DNA of 64,000 bases from Darksidea phi. Lineage: Eukaryota > Ascomycota > Dothideomycetes > Pleosporales > Lentitheciaceae. The stretch's first letter is position 1, and each line of letters starts with the position of its first letter. The notes under the pieces were generated by a model that saw only the letters and a program-made list of their open reading frames with translations, did not search any database and was not told the DNA's origin. The translations under genes and the position numbers were made by a program. This document shows, piece by piece, positions 36,087 to 45,812 of this stretch. Location of the stretch: NCBI GenBank assembly GCA_030770425.1, contig JASJFT010000143.1:52327-116326 (forward strand), given 5' to 3'.

Positions 36087-37004
36087 ATGTCTGGCATCAA
36101 CATGTCCGAGACTACCAACTATGGCGCAATGACCATGTCCGTCGCCGTCGCTGTCTTCTTCTATACTTCGTACACCGACACCGATGTGCACCTAGCCAGC
36201 ACCATGGCCGTTGCCGTCATGCTCCTTGTCGCCATCCGCTTGATCATGGGCACGAAGCCGGAGCCGGAGTCGGAGCCGAAGCCTGAGCCAGTCGTCGTCG
36301 CCAGCCCTCCTGCCGTGGTCACAAAGGCTATCGGTGCATCTCCTCCTGCCGTGGTCACAAAGGCTATCGGTGCATCTCCTCCTGCCGTGGTCACAAAGGC
36401 TATCGGTGCATCTCCTTCTGCCGTGGTCACAAAGGCTATCGGTGCATCTCCTTCTGCCGTGGTCACAAAGGTTATCGGTGCATCTCCTCCTGCCGTGGTC
36501 ACAAAGGCTATCGGTGCATCTCCTTCTGCCGTGGTCACAAAGGTTATCGGCGCATCTCCTGTCGTCGCTCAGACTATTCAGCATGGTCGATACCAGCAGG
36601 ACGGTAACCAGCATGGTCGATACCAGCAGGGCGGTAACCAGCATGGTCGATACCAGCAAGGTGGTAACCAGCAAGGCGGTAACCAGCAAGGTCGCAATCA
36701 GCAAGGCCGCAACCAGCAAGGCCGCAATCAGCAAGGCCGCAATCAGCAAGGCCGCAATCAGCAAGGCCGCAACCAGCAAGGCCGCAATCAGCAAAGTCGT
36801 AACCAGCAAGGTCGTAACCAGCAAGGTCATAACCAGAATCGGCAGCGACCAGTTATGACTGGTGCTTGGGCTGGTGACTTCTATTCTACGATCAGGAACC
36901 GTGACAGCAAGAAGTTCGCCGAGACCATCGCGACGAATGAGGCCATGAAGGACGCCAAGGTCGAGTTCATCACGAACTATAAGCCCCGCCGTCCTCGCGT
37001 CTAG
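36087..37004 (+). CDS. Tandem-repeat membrane protein of unknown function
   Basis: 305 residues, one exon. Not a family I recognise. The N-terminus has two hydrophobic segments, MTMSVAVAVFFYTSY and LASTMAVAVMLLVAIRLIMG, probable membrane helices. A charged PEPESEPKPEP linker follows, then seven 12-residue repeats (ASPxAVVTKxIG), then three 10-residue NQHGRYQQGG units that grade into about a dozen five-residue NQQGR units. The last ~45 residues (TGAWAGDFYSTIRNRDSKKF...) are non-repetitive, and the tail is basic (YKPRRPRV). The Gln/Asn-rich part is prion-like in composition. Upstream DNA is a long CT/CA-rich leader, which favours real expression. The first ATG (MSGINMSE) is used; the second at 36102 is also possible. 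The regular repeats and intact frame suggest selection. Confidence 0.65.
   Translation: MSGINMSETTNYGAMTMSVAVAVFFYTSYTDTDVHLASTMAVAVMLLVAIRLIMGTKPEPESEPKPEPVVVASPPAVVTKAIGASPPAVVTKAIGASPPAVVTKAIGASPSAVVTKAIGASPSAVVTKVIGASPPAVVTKAIGASPSAVVTKVIGASPVVAQTIQHGRYQQDGNQHGRYQQGGNQHGRYQQGGNQQGGNQQGRNQQGRNQQGRNQQGRNQQGRNQQGRNQQGRNQQSRNQQGRNQQGHNQNRQRPVMTGAWAGDFYSTIRNRDSKKFAETIATNEAMKDAKVEFITNYKPRRPRV
36300..36551 (+). repeat. 36-bp coding minisatellite, seven copies
   Basis: Encodes ASPxAVVTKxIG seven times with very few base differences (Pro/Ser and Ala/Val swaps). Copy number is likely to vary between strains. Confidence 0.9.
36577..36840 (+). repeat. 15/30-bp coding minisatellite (NQQGR units)
   Basis: Begins as 30-bp units (CAGCATGGTCGATACCAGCA...) and turns into 15-bp units around AACCAGCAAGGCCGC or AATCAGCAAGGCCGC. 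Frame is kept throughout. Confidence 0.85.
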
Positions 37005-37810
37005 GTTGCGACTCTTTTAATGGCATAGTTATGGGCATGGTCATGATAGGCGCCTGGCACTTGAGGCTGCTACAAGTTTATATGGTATCGTCGTGGTCAT
37101 GGATATTACTGGCGCCTGGTGTTTAGGGCTACCACAAGACTGTGGAATTACTACATCGTCTGGTCGGTCAGACATTTTATAGGCTCCCGGTGAGCTCACA
37201 TGGCGATTACTTCGATGCATAGTTTAGAATAGCTCAACTTGATAAAACTCTTTTCCCATCATCGTTGCTTCTCTTTGTCGCCATGATGCTTGGCGACCTC
37301 CATTGCCTGAAACATCATCTTGCAAGCCTAACTAAGTGCCACACTGACAGAATATCATTCGAAGCCTCTAGCAATGTCATACCCATTCCTTCATGCGCCG
37401 GTGCCAATACGCAGGATCGATGGAGCGGCGAGGATTGGTACTGCTACAACGACGAGCGAATAGAGACCACTTATGTATCGAGACCCCTCTTGTGATTCCC
37501 TTTTCTAATATTGATTCGAAGGTGTACTTTCGACTGTCGGACCTGGTATGTTGTTGTTAGAAGTTCGATATGCCGCCATGCCGTTTACGGATAGGGATGC
37601 CTGATTGTACCTCCGGACAGCTCTCGAGCTCACGCGCAGACACATAATGTGATATCGCCTCAAGTAAGCTACAGCTCCACCTCTAACGTGCAGCCGAATA
37701 GACACGCTCAGCGTAGCAGACGCGCAAAAAACTGCCCCAGCGAACATCTTCCCTCCACGCGACTCCACCGTACACACCAGCGCCATTACATATGCAATGT
37801 CACGATTAAA
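37005..37810. other. Intergenic region before the MTQ1-like gene
   Basis: About 0.8 kb. Two diverged copies of a GGCGCCTGG / CATGG(A/T)CATG-type segment lie near 37036-37060 and 37096-37120. No gene signature. Confidence 0.45.
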
Positions 37811-39102
37811 ATGCCACGCCTCCCAACCTCAATCCTCCGCCGCGCCTATGCCATAGATCCGCATCTCCCCACCCTCCTCGGTCCCTGTCGCGACTTGCGC
37901 GCTGCCCAGAACGAGCTACGATGGTTACGCGAACACGTCGATGGTGTTGCAAGGGCGCGACGCGCCAAAGGCGGTATGCTGGCCAAGGGCGCGCTGTTGA
38001 ATGCTTTGGTCAGGCAGAGAGCGAACGGGAAGCCGTTGCAGTATATACTGGGGACGGAATGGTTTGGAGAGGTCGAAGTTAGGTGTCGGAAGGGTGTGCT
38101 GATTCCGAGGTTGGACATCGCCTGTGGAGGAATGGAATTGAACGAAAGCTGACCAGTTGAGACAGACAAGATACAGCGGCTTCTATCTCGCATCTTGTGC
38201 GCCTCCTTCGCGATGCGCCGAATCTTCCGTCTGAGCTGCGCGTCTTGGACCTCTGCACCGGCACCGGCTGTATACCGCTCCTCTTCGCGCACGATTTCTA
38301 CAAGCTCTCATCCCTTGGAAACAAGCTACGGATACTCGGTGTGGACGTCTCCGATGATGCGCTCAAGCTCGCCGCTTACAACCTCAAGCGCACGCGCAAA
38401 ATCGAGGCATGGAAAAAAGAAGAGAAGGGCAATATAAGCTTCTTAGAGGCGGACGTCTTGCTCAACCCCTTCGCGGATCAAAACGAAGGCCCACCCTCGC
38501 TGAAAGCGGCGCTCAATCACAAAAGGATGCCGCAGTTCTGGGATATCCTCATCTCGAACCCGCCCTACATCTCGCCCAAGGGATACTGGAAGACCACCAC
38601 GCGCTCCGTCCGTAGATTCGAGCCGAAACTAGCGCTGGTGCCTCCTCAGGACACCGGAAATACAGATGTAGACCAGGGCGATGCCTTCTACCGACCGCTG
38701 CTGAACATTGCACGCGACATCGAGGCGAAGATCGTGTTGCTCGAGATCGCAGACCTAGCCCAAGCCCTACGCGTCGCACGCCGAGCCCACGACATGGACA
38801 TCTTCGACGGCATCGAGATCTGGCGCGACCAGCCCGACCACATAGAACCCATCTCACACATAGCCACACCGCCCTCAGACTTCCCCGTCATCGGCCAAGG
38901 CAACGCCCGGACCGTCCTCTGCTACCGCGGCACCGGAACGCAATGGCTCAGAAGGACAGCCTCACATCACCCTACTAAAAACAGTGGCAACAGCGATAGC
39001 GCAAAGCCTGTCCGAGAACCATATGGCGGTCTTAAACCTTCGCCTGATATACATCCCGAGGCCAAGGTTTACCGCTTAAAGGGCGAGTCTACGAAACGAT
39101 AG
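37811..39102 (+). CDS. MTQ1: Mitochondrial HemK/PrmC-type release-factor glutamine methyltransferase (MTQ1-like)
   Basis: Two exons, 37811-38109 and 38166-39102, with a 56-bp intron; 411 residues. The intron falls inside the IPRxDT motif: exon 1 ends VLIPR and exon 2 continues QDTAASI. The SAM-binding strand is LRVLDLCTGTGCIPLLFA, and the catalytic SNPPY appears in ILISNPPYISPKGYW, which defines N5-glutamine methyltransferases. The N-terminus (MPRLPTSILRRAYAIDP, Arg-rich, no acidic residues at first) fits mitochondrial import. It should methylate the GGQ glutamine of mitochondrial peptide-chain release factors. The ~55-residue tail after the fold (TASHHPTKNSGNSDS...) is extra and unrecognised. 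The ATG is the first after the leader. Confidence 0.88.
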
Positions 39103-39324
39103 GAGCTTGGTGATGGGGTTGTCGAGCTTGGATGTAGACGTGGTGAGTTTGGTAGCTGATGAATGCTAGGTACCTGTGGGGTTGATTAGCCTTGTCGGTG
39201 GGTGTGTAGGGACTTGCGGGCGATGTTAATGTAGCTGTTAGAGCAGTCCTGCATGCACGGTAATAGAAGATGTATTGTACAATCGATGTAGTTACATTGC
39301 GGAACTATCTAGCAACCATGTCTC

Positions 39325-40572
39325 TCACGGGCCCTGCGTAACCTCAAACAAGTCCTTAATCACATCCCTCACAGCAGGATTCCTCCAAGCCGTCCACTCG
39401 CCATTAACGAGTCCCCACGGCTCATCCATATCCACCTGCCCATCTCTCACATAATAATTCCCCTGCAGAGCCCACAGCGCCCAATCGCCATCATTCCCCC
39501 GCACATACTCCACCAAACACTTCAAATAATCGTAATCCTCCTGAGTGCCTATCCCACTCCGCTCGGGCGGGCCCCCCGCCATACCGAACCCAAACTCGCT
39601 GAGCCACAGCGGCCCCGTATACGCTTCATTCTGGCGTAGTAGGAAGCCGGTGGTCCCGCCTACCGTGACGCTCTTCCAGATGGCGCAGTTTTTGAACGAT
39701 GCGATCCAGTTGGGCGTGAAGGTGTAGTGGTGCCATTCCCAGACTACCTTGTCGCCAAAGGGCGAGCGGTCGAGCGGGTTGGTGCGCAGGAAGGAGGCGT
39801 CAGTCGAGCTGAGCGTGCCGCCCATTACGATGAGGAGATCCTTGTTGGCGACGTGCACGGCATGTGCGCCTTGCACGATGAATGTGTACCAGGCGTCGCG
39901 GGGCTGCAGGACGGGCACCTCCCGGAGCTCGTTGCGCAGCCCGATGCCCGCGACGGCAGGGTGGGCGGCGCTGAACTGCGCGATGGCGCCTAGGCCGCGG
40001 GCCCAGTTGGTCGTGTTGAAGAAGCGCGAGTTCGAGTCGATGTAGCCTGGTGCGGCATCCCACCAGCCGTTTCCGTCGTCGAGATTGCAGCACCACGACG
40101 CTTTGCTGACGTGGTTGTCTAAGATGACGCGCAGACCGCGAGCACCCAGACTATCGATGACGGTGCCAAAAGCCTCGCTCACAGATGCGGTGTCGATCCA
40201 AGGATTCTTCTCTTTGACTCTATTCCACAACCCGTCGACAGCCGCCGTGTCTACGCCCGTACGACTCGCCAGCGTGCCAAAGGACTCGGCGACCTTCTGG
40301 CCCTGGTTGAGCGCCATGTCGATGCTGAAGGTGAGCCGCACGCAGTTGAAACCGCTGTCTGCGATGAGCTTGGTGATGGCGTCGACGGGCTGGTGCTGCA
40401 GGCCTTCGGGGATGTTGGCCTCCATGTGGCCGGCCCAGTTTATGCAGCGCAGTTTGAAGCGCTTGTCGTTGGCGTCGAGGATCCATCTTGACGATGTGTG
40501 GAGGGGTTGCAATTGTGCTGTTGTTGTTGTCGCTGCGAGGAGCAATGTGCTCCATAGCGTGGACACGAGCAT
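39325..40572 (-). CDS. Secreted GH5 cellulase-family glycoside hydrolase
   Basis: 415 residues from ATG 40572, one exon. The start was chosen because MLVSTLWSTLLLAATTTTAQ is a good signal peptide; the frame is open upstream to 40782, but that part is unlike coding sequence. The fold follows GH5: FNCVRLTFSIDM on strand 2, RVILDNHVSKASWCC on strand 3, GIGLRNELREV with the acid/base Glu after Asn, WEWHHYTF, and WLSEFGFGM with the nucleophile Glu. Two Cys in SWCCNLDDGNGWW are typical of a fungal subfamily related to endoglucanases. It should act on beta-glucans outside the cell; the exact linkage is unknown. It borders the AT-rich island to its right. Confidence 0.88.
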   Translation of the reverse strand: MLVSTLWSTLLLAATTTTAQLQPLHTSSRWILDANDKRFKLRCINWAGHMEANIPEGLQHQPVDAITKLIADSGFNCVRLTFSIDMALNQGQKVAESFGTLASRTGVDTAAVDGLWNRVKEKNPWIDTASVSEAFGTVIDSLGARGLRVILDNHVSKASWCCNLDDGNGWWDAAPGYIDSNSRFFNTTNWARGLGAIAQFSAAHPAVAGIGLRNELREVPVLQPRDAWYTFIVQGAHAVHVANKDLLIVMGGTLSSTDASFLRTNPLDRSPFGDKVVWEWHHYTFTPNWIASFKNCAIWKSVTVGGTTGFLLRQNEAYTGPLWLSEFGFGMAGGPPERSGIGTQEDYDYLKCLVEYVRGNDGDWALWALQGNYYVRDGQVDMDEPWGLVNGEWTAWRNPAVRDVIKDLFEVTQGP

Positions 40573-42120
40573 AGCTACGATGCCGAAGCCTGGGTTTACA
40601 ATTGAGAGGAAAGCAGACGACGAAAAGGATAGGTTTTCCGTGCCGTTGAAATTGCGCATAGCATTCATCTTAAAGGCCCCTTCCTTCCTCCGTATTTTGG
40701 GATCATTGCCTTGGCCTGGAAGTTGAATTGCACCATCGTATTCGGACGTCACGGCCGCAGTGCGACCTCCCTGTTCTGGCAAATGGGCGTCATATTGTCA
40801 AGCGAACACAGCCACTTAGAAGGCGTCCGGGGAAAATCTACTGCGGGGGGATGGGGCGGTGCTGTTCGTCAGATGTTTTGCAAGCGGCCTGGGCTTTTGG
40901 GGGCTTGTTCGTTGCCGTTAATTCGAGTCTTTCTGCAGCGGCCTTGCACTGCTCGTAGGTCTGCCATGGGTACGTACGACTAGGAATCATCTAATAACCA
41001 CACCCCCCATCTACTCCTTTAGCTCGTCTATCAACTTATCGTTAATAATATCCCCGTCTTAGGTTTTAACTTTAGCTATAGATCTTTAAGCGAGTAAGCT
41101 ATAATAGTAATTTCTAGCTAAGAAAATCCCGCTCGTCGTAGCGGGGAGGTTCGGAAATATCATTCTTTTCTTTTTCCAAAATATATATGTATATAACGAA
41201 CTTAGTTCGATAGTCCCGTCGCTTGGGCACTTTCCTCGAGAGCCTCCCATCAGTACCTGTTCGCGCCTCGAACGCGCTCAGTCCCGCAATCGTCCGCATC
41301 CTTCATGCGCAAGCCGGTTTCGATGTCGAAGGTCCTGGAGTCGCTGGAATGAATGAAGTTCGCCGCATTGCAGGCGGTCACGCCCTCGGCATCGTAGAGC
41401 TTGCAGTACCCATATGCCGCCGCGCGGGCATGAAGGAGCCTATAGATCTTCGAGCAGCGGTATCGACGGAGAATGTGGACGCGATCGCATTTGCCGAGTA
41501 GATAGTATGGTTGAGCATGAGATGGACGGAACAGTGCGATGTGTTGGTGGGCATGGCACGGGCGTTCATGGAGATGCACAAGGGGATTGTAAGGACGCCG
41601 GGACATCCATTGTTGGATACTATCAATATACAAACACTTCGAGGGAGCGCAACCAGGGAGAGAGCGGGGCTATAAACCTGCCGGGGAGAGATTCAACTTG
41701 ATGGCTTGGGTAGCGAGAGATTTCGACGAGGATTACGAACCGGGAGAGCGGCAACTCGAGCAAGCCTTATATACTCCAGTTCCATTCTATAAGCCCGGAT
41801 GAGTTTCCCCGTAAGCTAAGGGTTTATTTAGACTCTAAATAGACTACTTTTGTACGAGGAAAAGTTCGGGATACATGTATTGCCCCTGCTCGCAACCAGC
41901 CCTGGGAATAGAGGTGTTTGCGAGGCCGTCGATAGGACAGTCGGCGCAACAAGATACAGTCAGCGTGAGAGAACGGTCCACTGTGCAGGCACCGGGCGTC
42001 GTGCCACGCAGCCACAGCAGACCTGCTTGGACCTGCACCCCGACTACGAATACAAGGTGCGTGACGTAGTCACACGGCGATCTGACGCCCCTATTGCTAA
42101 GCCCTAAGGATATACATAAG
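40573..42120. other. AT-rich, gene-poor sequence with possible gene debris
   Basis: From about 40980 to 41220 the sequence is strongly A/T-rich, as in RIP-mutated repeats. Minus-strand frames at 41378-41626 and 41844-42038 (the latter Cys-rich: SCCADCPIDG) look more protein-like than their surroundings, but neither has a promoter, a match I know, or a complete structure. They could be fragments of decayed genes. Confidence 0.4.
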
Positions 42121-42303
42121 ATAAAGCAAATAATTAAAGATTGTAACGTTAAAGGGCGCTTAATAAGCTAGAAAACCCTAGCGTATAAGGCTAGATTTAG
42201 TGTTAGTAGACGTACAGTTAAAAGGTCTATAGGAACTCTTAACTATTACAAGTGTATTGCCTGTTAGAAGGGTATAAGGAGGTGCCTTACGATTCATCCT
42301 TAA
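42121..42303 (+). mobile_element. Decayed Tc1/mariner (DDE) transposase fragment, HTH part only
   Basis: In frame from 42121 the translation reads IKQIIKDC, then a stop, KTLAYKARFSVSRRTVKRS, then NYYKCIAC, a stop, and KG. RFSVSRRTVKRS and YYKCIAC match the helix-turn-helix end of Tc1/Fot-type transposases. Stops at TAG/TAA and the high A/T content fit RIP-type C-to-T decay. The catalytic DDE part is absent. Confidence 0.65.
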
Positions 42304-42324
42304 TATACTATTCTGCGCCTGGAA

Positions 42325-42413
42325 CCAGAGATTCTGGTTACTGTACCTTTTGGTCATGTAGCGGAGTGGTGGCGCAGAGCGACTTTCTTACAAGAGTAAC
42401 CAGAATCAACTGG
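42325..42413. repeat. Inverted repeat / hairpin beside the transposase relic
   Basis: CCAGAGATTCTGGTTAC at 42325-42341 is mirrored by GTAACCAGAATCAACTGG at 42396-42413 with about 55 bp between. It may be a remnant of transposon ends; no target duplication was seen. Confidence 0.5.
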
Positions 42414-43323
42414 AGTTAAGGGATGAGGGGTAGGATTTGGTTAGGACTTTGTTTTTTATTTTATTTATTTTTTATTTTTTCCCCAGGAGGAAAGCTGCAT
42501 TGCGCAACTATGCTATTGTAGTAATGACATCTAATAATGAAACTGTACATATCTGAAGACCAGCACTGATGTCATATTCCTATACACGCCATAATTGAAT
42601 AGTTGACGTCGAAAAGCACCGCTGATTCAACCGTCCGTCACGTGCACGTCGGGTGGGGCAGCGAGGCCAGTCGACACTGGCTTCATCTAACACTAGGGTT
42701 CCGTAGTTGAGAGGCGGGAAAAGAGCATGAGGGGTGGGAAGAGTGCATGAGTGGGGGAACGGGGTCACAGCGATGGGTCGGTTAGCGTACCAGACCAGAT
42801 ATTCACGGTTGAGCCAGTGTTGGGAAGGGTTAGGACTTAAAAAATACGAGGCCTTCGTATTATTGTACCGCTCACACCAAGACTAGCTTACCCAGGCTTC
42901 TACTTCCTCATCTGAACCTCGGTCGATCGGTTAATATAGTGTTTCTGCTCAAGGTAATTAAGGATAGTCGTGTTCCCCTTACCGGCTACCTATGATCCGT
43001 GATCCGTGATGCACAAGCACAGTAAACACCCCCTTCTCTCTCTCTCCCCGGCACTAAAAAAACACACAATTATTAACAGAAGTCTAAACACCTCACAAGG
43101 AGCTTCCTCGGCGTTGACGAAGGCAGTGCATGTACGGGGACGGAATTGAAGTCCTGCGGACTGAGAAGGCTGTCAGATCGCATGCGCCGAAGGGAGAACG
43201 GAATAGCGGTGCGTTTGAGGGAAGGCTCGTGTAGCTGTAGCTGGAAGTATCTATACAGTATTAATATGAGCTACCAATGGTTCCTGTAGGCCGGTATAGC
43301 ATTGTTGTAGCCAGGTGAGAGAG
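42414..43323. other. AT-rich intergenic sequence
   Basis: Includes a T-rich run (42448-42480) and a CT run near 43030-43050. No coding or RNA gene recognised. Confidence 0.45.
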
Positions 43324-43752
43324 TTAGGCCAGTTCGGGGCTATATGTGGTTTGGGCAAGCTGTGTGACATGGGTGTCCAAGAGAATGTACCTCTTCTTGA
43401 CCTCATCCCAGAGCTCCGACACCGATCCCGAAAATAAGCCCCATGAAATAGGTAACAAAGCAGATCTGATCGCATTCAGGGGCGTTTTAGCGCGCCTGGT
43501 CTCAATCTCGCCACATAACCAGTCCATATCGAATCGAATCCATTCACCTGCAGTTATGGCGATGTTGTAGATCAATACCGGGTAAACGTCGTACCAAAAT
43601 ATGTGCTCGATCTGGTCGAGGGAGAGAGAGAGTTCTCGTAGTCCAGTTGCTACATAGTTGTAGTCATCATCCTCCGGCTCGACGTCAAGAAAAAGTTCAG
43701 ATAAGAGACGGCAACAGGACCGTTCATCGGCAGTGAGGGCGGTTTCGGGCAT
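43324..43752 (-). CDS. DUF7079-like small protein
   Basis: 142 residues, single exon. The sequence ADERSCCRLLSELFLDVEPE, then LRELSLSLDQIEHIFWYDVYPVL, NIAITAGEWIRFDMDWL and an Arg-rich region, follows the pattern of DUF7079 proteins: a LSELFLDTE helix, a helix ending in EVxPVLxxN, and GEWxxFxxxWL. That family is best known from bacteria, where its function is unknown; it is often found among small orphan genes. The C-terminal ~50 residues (SALLPISWGLFSGSVSELW...) are not part of the pattern as I know it. It stands alone in the AT-rich island, 350 bp from the foldback element. Possible bacterial origin; the match is by eye. Confidence 0.6.
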   Translation of the reverse strand: MPETALTADERSCCRLLSELFLDVEPEDDDYNYVATGLRELSLSLDQIEHIFWYDVYPVLIYNIAITAGEWIRFDMDWLCGEIETRRAKTPLNAIRSALLPISWGLFSGSVSELWDEVKKRYILLDTHVTQLAQTTYSPELA

Positions 43753-44095
43753 GTTTTTGGGATCGACAATGATAAATTTTCTTTTGCTGGCGGTAGTTGC
43801 AGTGTTGGTGCGGCAGCTGTTTACAAAGCAGGAGTGTGGTGTTTTATGTTTCTAAAAATCCTTGCCAAGCACCACTAAACGACTTGGAAGTAACTGCCTA
43901 CGTATGAACCACGGAACAGATGTGCACAGCATCAATTTTTAAGCGCCTTTACGAAAGTGTGGTAGCCTTATCCATGGATATTCGACTGGAAATTTTCTGA
44001 ACCCTAACGCCACATCGGTATTAAGAACTGGAGTATAGTATTAGGCATAGTATTAGGTACAGTATCAGGTAAAGTATCAGGCATAGTATCTATAC
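43753..44095. other. Spacer with a short tandem repeat next to the foldback element
   Basis: Promoter side of the DUF7079-like gene. The last 60 bases are the 12-bp repeat listed next. Confidence 0.45.
44035..44092. repeat. 12-bp tandem repeat abutting the foldback element
   Basis: About five copies of AGTATYAGGYAY (for example AGTATTAGGCAT, AGTATTAGGTAC, AGTATCAGGTAA, AGTATCAGGCAT) directly left of the element end. Confidence 0.75.
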
Positions 44096-44898
44096 TATCT
44101 AGAGCTCTCACGATTAGTCAACTAATCGTGAGGGCTTACCAGGTACAGCGAACCAACAGCCCTCGCGATTGAACGACTAATCGCGTGAGCTCACCAGTAT
44201 AGCAACTATATAGCCCTCGCGGTTAAACAACTAATTGTGTACGCACATCGGGTGTAGCAAACCAACAGCCCTCGCGATTAAACGACTAATCGGGTGAGCT
44301 CAGCGGCTGGCCTATATCGAGCTTAGTAGCTGGCTGATATCGAGCTCAGTAGCTGGCTGATGCAGAGCTCAGCGGCTGACCTATATCGAACTTAGTAGCT
44401 GGCTGATGTAGAGCTCAGCGGCTGGCTAATATCCAGCTTAGTAGCTAGCTAATGTAGAGCTCAGTAGCTAGGTCGTTAGGTGGTATTAAGGGCGCGTAGG
44501 GCACGCGGGTATTCGCGGGTATTCACATGCTAGCATGTGTACTCAACAACCTTAATATTATATACTTACCCTCTCGCTCCCCCTTAATAGTAATATAATA
44601 AGAACTATATAGTTTATACGACTAAGTAAGGTACCCTCCTAAGCTCGATATAGGTCAGCCGCTGAGCTCTGCATCAGCCAGCTACTGAGCTCGATATAGG
44701 TCAGCCGCTGAGCTCTACATCAGCCAGCCGCTGAGCTCTGCATCAGCCAGCTACTGAGCTCGATATCAGCCAGCTACTAAGTTCGATATAGGTCAGCCGC
44801 TGAGCTCACCCGATTAGTCGTTTAATCGCGAGGGCTGTTGGTTTGCTACACCCGATGTGCGTACACGATTAGTTGTTCGACCGCGAGGGCTCTAGATA
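44096..44898. mobile_element. 803-bp foldback/MITE-like element made of inverted 23-bp repeat arrays
   Basis: The ends are exact inverted copies of TATCTAGAGC (44096-44105 and 44889-44898). Inside, ~40-bp modules with CCTCGCGATTAAACGACTAATCG occur three times on the left and twice, inverted, on the right; the motif ACCAACAGCCCTCGCG is shared. Next come head-to-tail 23-bp units based on GAGCTCAGYRGCTGGCTGAT: seven full copies at exact 23-bp spacing from 44296 to 44456 plus a partial one on the left, and seven full inverted copies at 44647-44807 on the right. A ~170-bp core (44473-44640) separates the arms. No coding capacity. The left side carries one extra module. Confidence 0.85.
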
Positions 44899-45812
44899 TT
44901 ATGTAAAGTAATAAGAGAAATTAATTTTTTCAAATATTTCAAAAAAAAAGTCAAAAAAATCGTGAATAATTTTTTTTAGAATATTTTGCTATCTTTAAGC
45001 TTTTTTTTTTTCCTTAAAATTAGGGCCCCGCCGGGCCCACCTAATTTAGGGGGGACTGGAACCGTAGTGCAGTTGGACACAAATCAAATCCTTCGCCTCC
45101 ACTCGACTTGAAACACGTTACCGATTTGTTCCGAGACGTTTCCTATTTACTGAGTCACTATAAGCCGCGTACGCTGACGACATCGCTTATTTTTTTCCCC
45201 GACGTCTGAGTTATGTCTCTCGGTTCGGGAGCCGATATACATCCCACGAGCCGGGGACTTGGAAGTTACGGCCCCTCTCCCCGCGTTTGAACTTGGCCTG
45301 AACCTCCTCAGGTGAGGTGCATAGCGTACAAGCTATTGATATTCTCGCGAGAATGCTACTCGTTGTTACCGTCTAGTAACATATCGTGAAAAGAACTTTC
45401 GGAGCTTGACGGTATTACATGAAGAGGCACTATCGCATCATCTTATGTGTTGAATTTCCCCGTCAAGTCCGACGGCTCCTTTGAGATCTTCGGCTTTTGC
45501 ATAGCCGCTGTGCGCGTCTCACCTTTCCCATTCCGCGCTTACATCCTACGGCACTGGAGAGTTCCCATAGCTTAGCTAAAGCCTTTAAAAAATGTATATA
45601 TACTATCTGCTAAAACGCATATAAATGTTAAACGTCACTCTCAACTTCTTTCCCGATCTTCCACCTTGAGAGTCCTTACCTTTCCACAACCAAAGCCCTC
45701 CTGGAGCTCAATTACCTTCCGCAACAACAGAGGTATTTTGCCTTGAACCCTTGGCGTAGCATTTATGCTAATACAACAGACGGCAGCCAAGAAAACATCA
45801 AAACTTCTCATC
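44899..45812. other. Spacer between the foldback element and the GroEL-like mini-gene
   Basis: Starts with poly-A/poly-T stretches (44940-45012), then a GC hairpin at 45017-45047, then ~550 bp of unrecognised sequence. A TATATATAC TATA-like site lies near 45594, about 210 bp before the mini-gene ATG. Confidence 0.5.
45017..45047. repeat. GC-rich hairpin flanked by A/T tracts
   Basis: AAATTAGG (45017-45024) pairs with CCTAATTT (45040-45047), and GCCC (45025-45028) with GGGC (45033-45036). It lies just right of a T12 run. Confidence 0.65.

Noticed and set aside
36300..36551. Repeats considered as a CRISPR-like array
   Set aside because: Units are contiguous with no unique spacers, keep a reading frame, and the genome is eukaryotic.
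36192..36830. Long minus-strand frame of Leu/Ala/Val repeats opposite the tandem-repeat gene
   Set aside because: It is the mirror of the minisatellite; the plus frame has a CT-rich leader, membrane segments and a non-repetitive end, while the minus frame consists only of repeat translation.
41378..41626. 82-residue minus-strand frame and overlapping frames at 41223-41633
   Set aside because: Looks slightly protein-like, but no start context, no known motif and no continuing exon; recorded only as possible debris.
42322..42420. Folded segment considered as a tRNA gene
   Set aside because: The stem-loop lacks A- and B-box promoter motifs and a cloverleaf; it is a simple inverted repeat.
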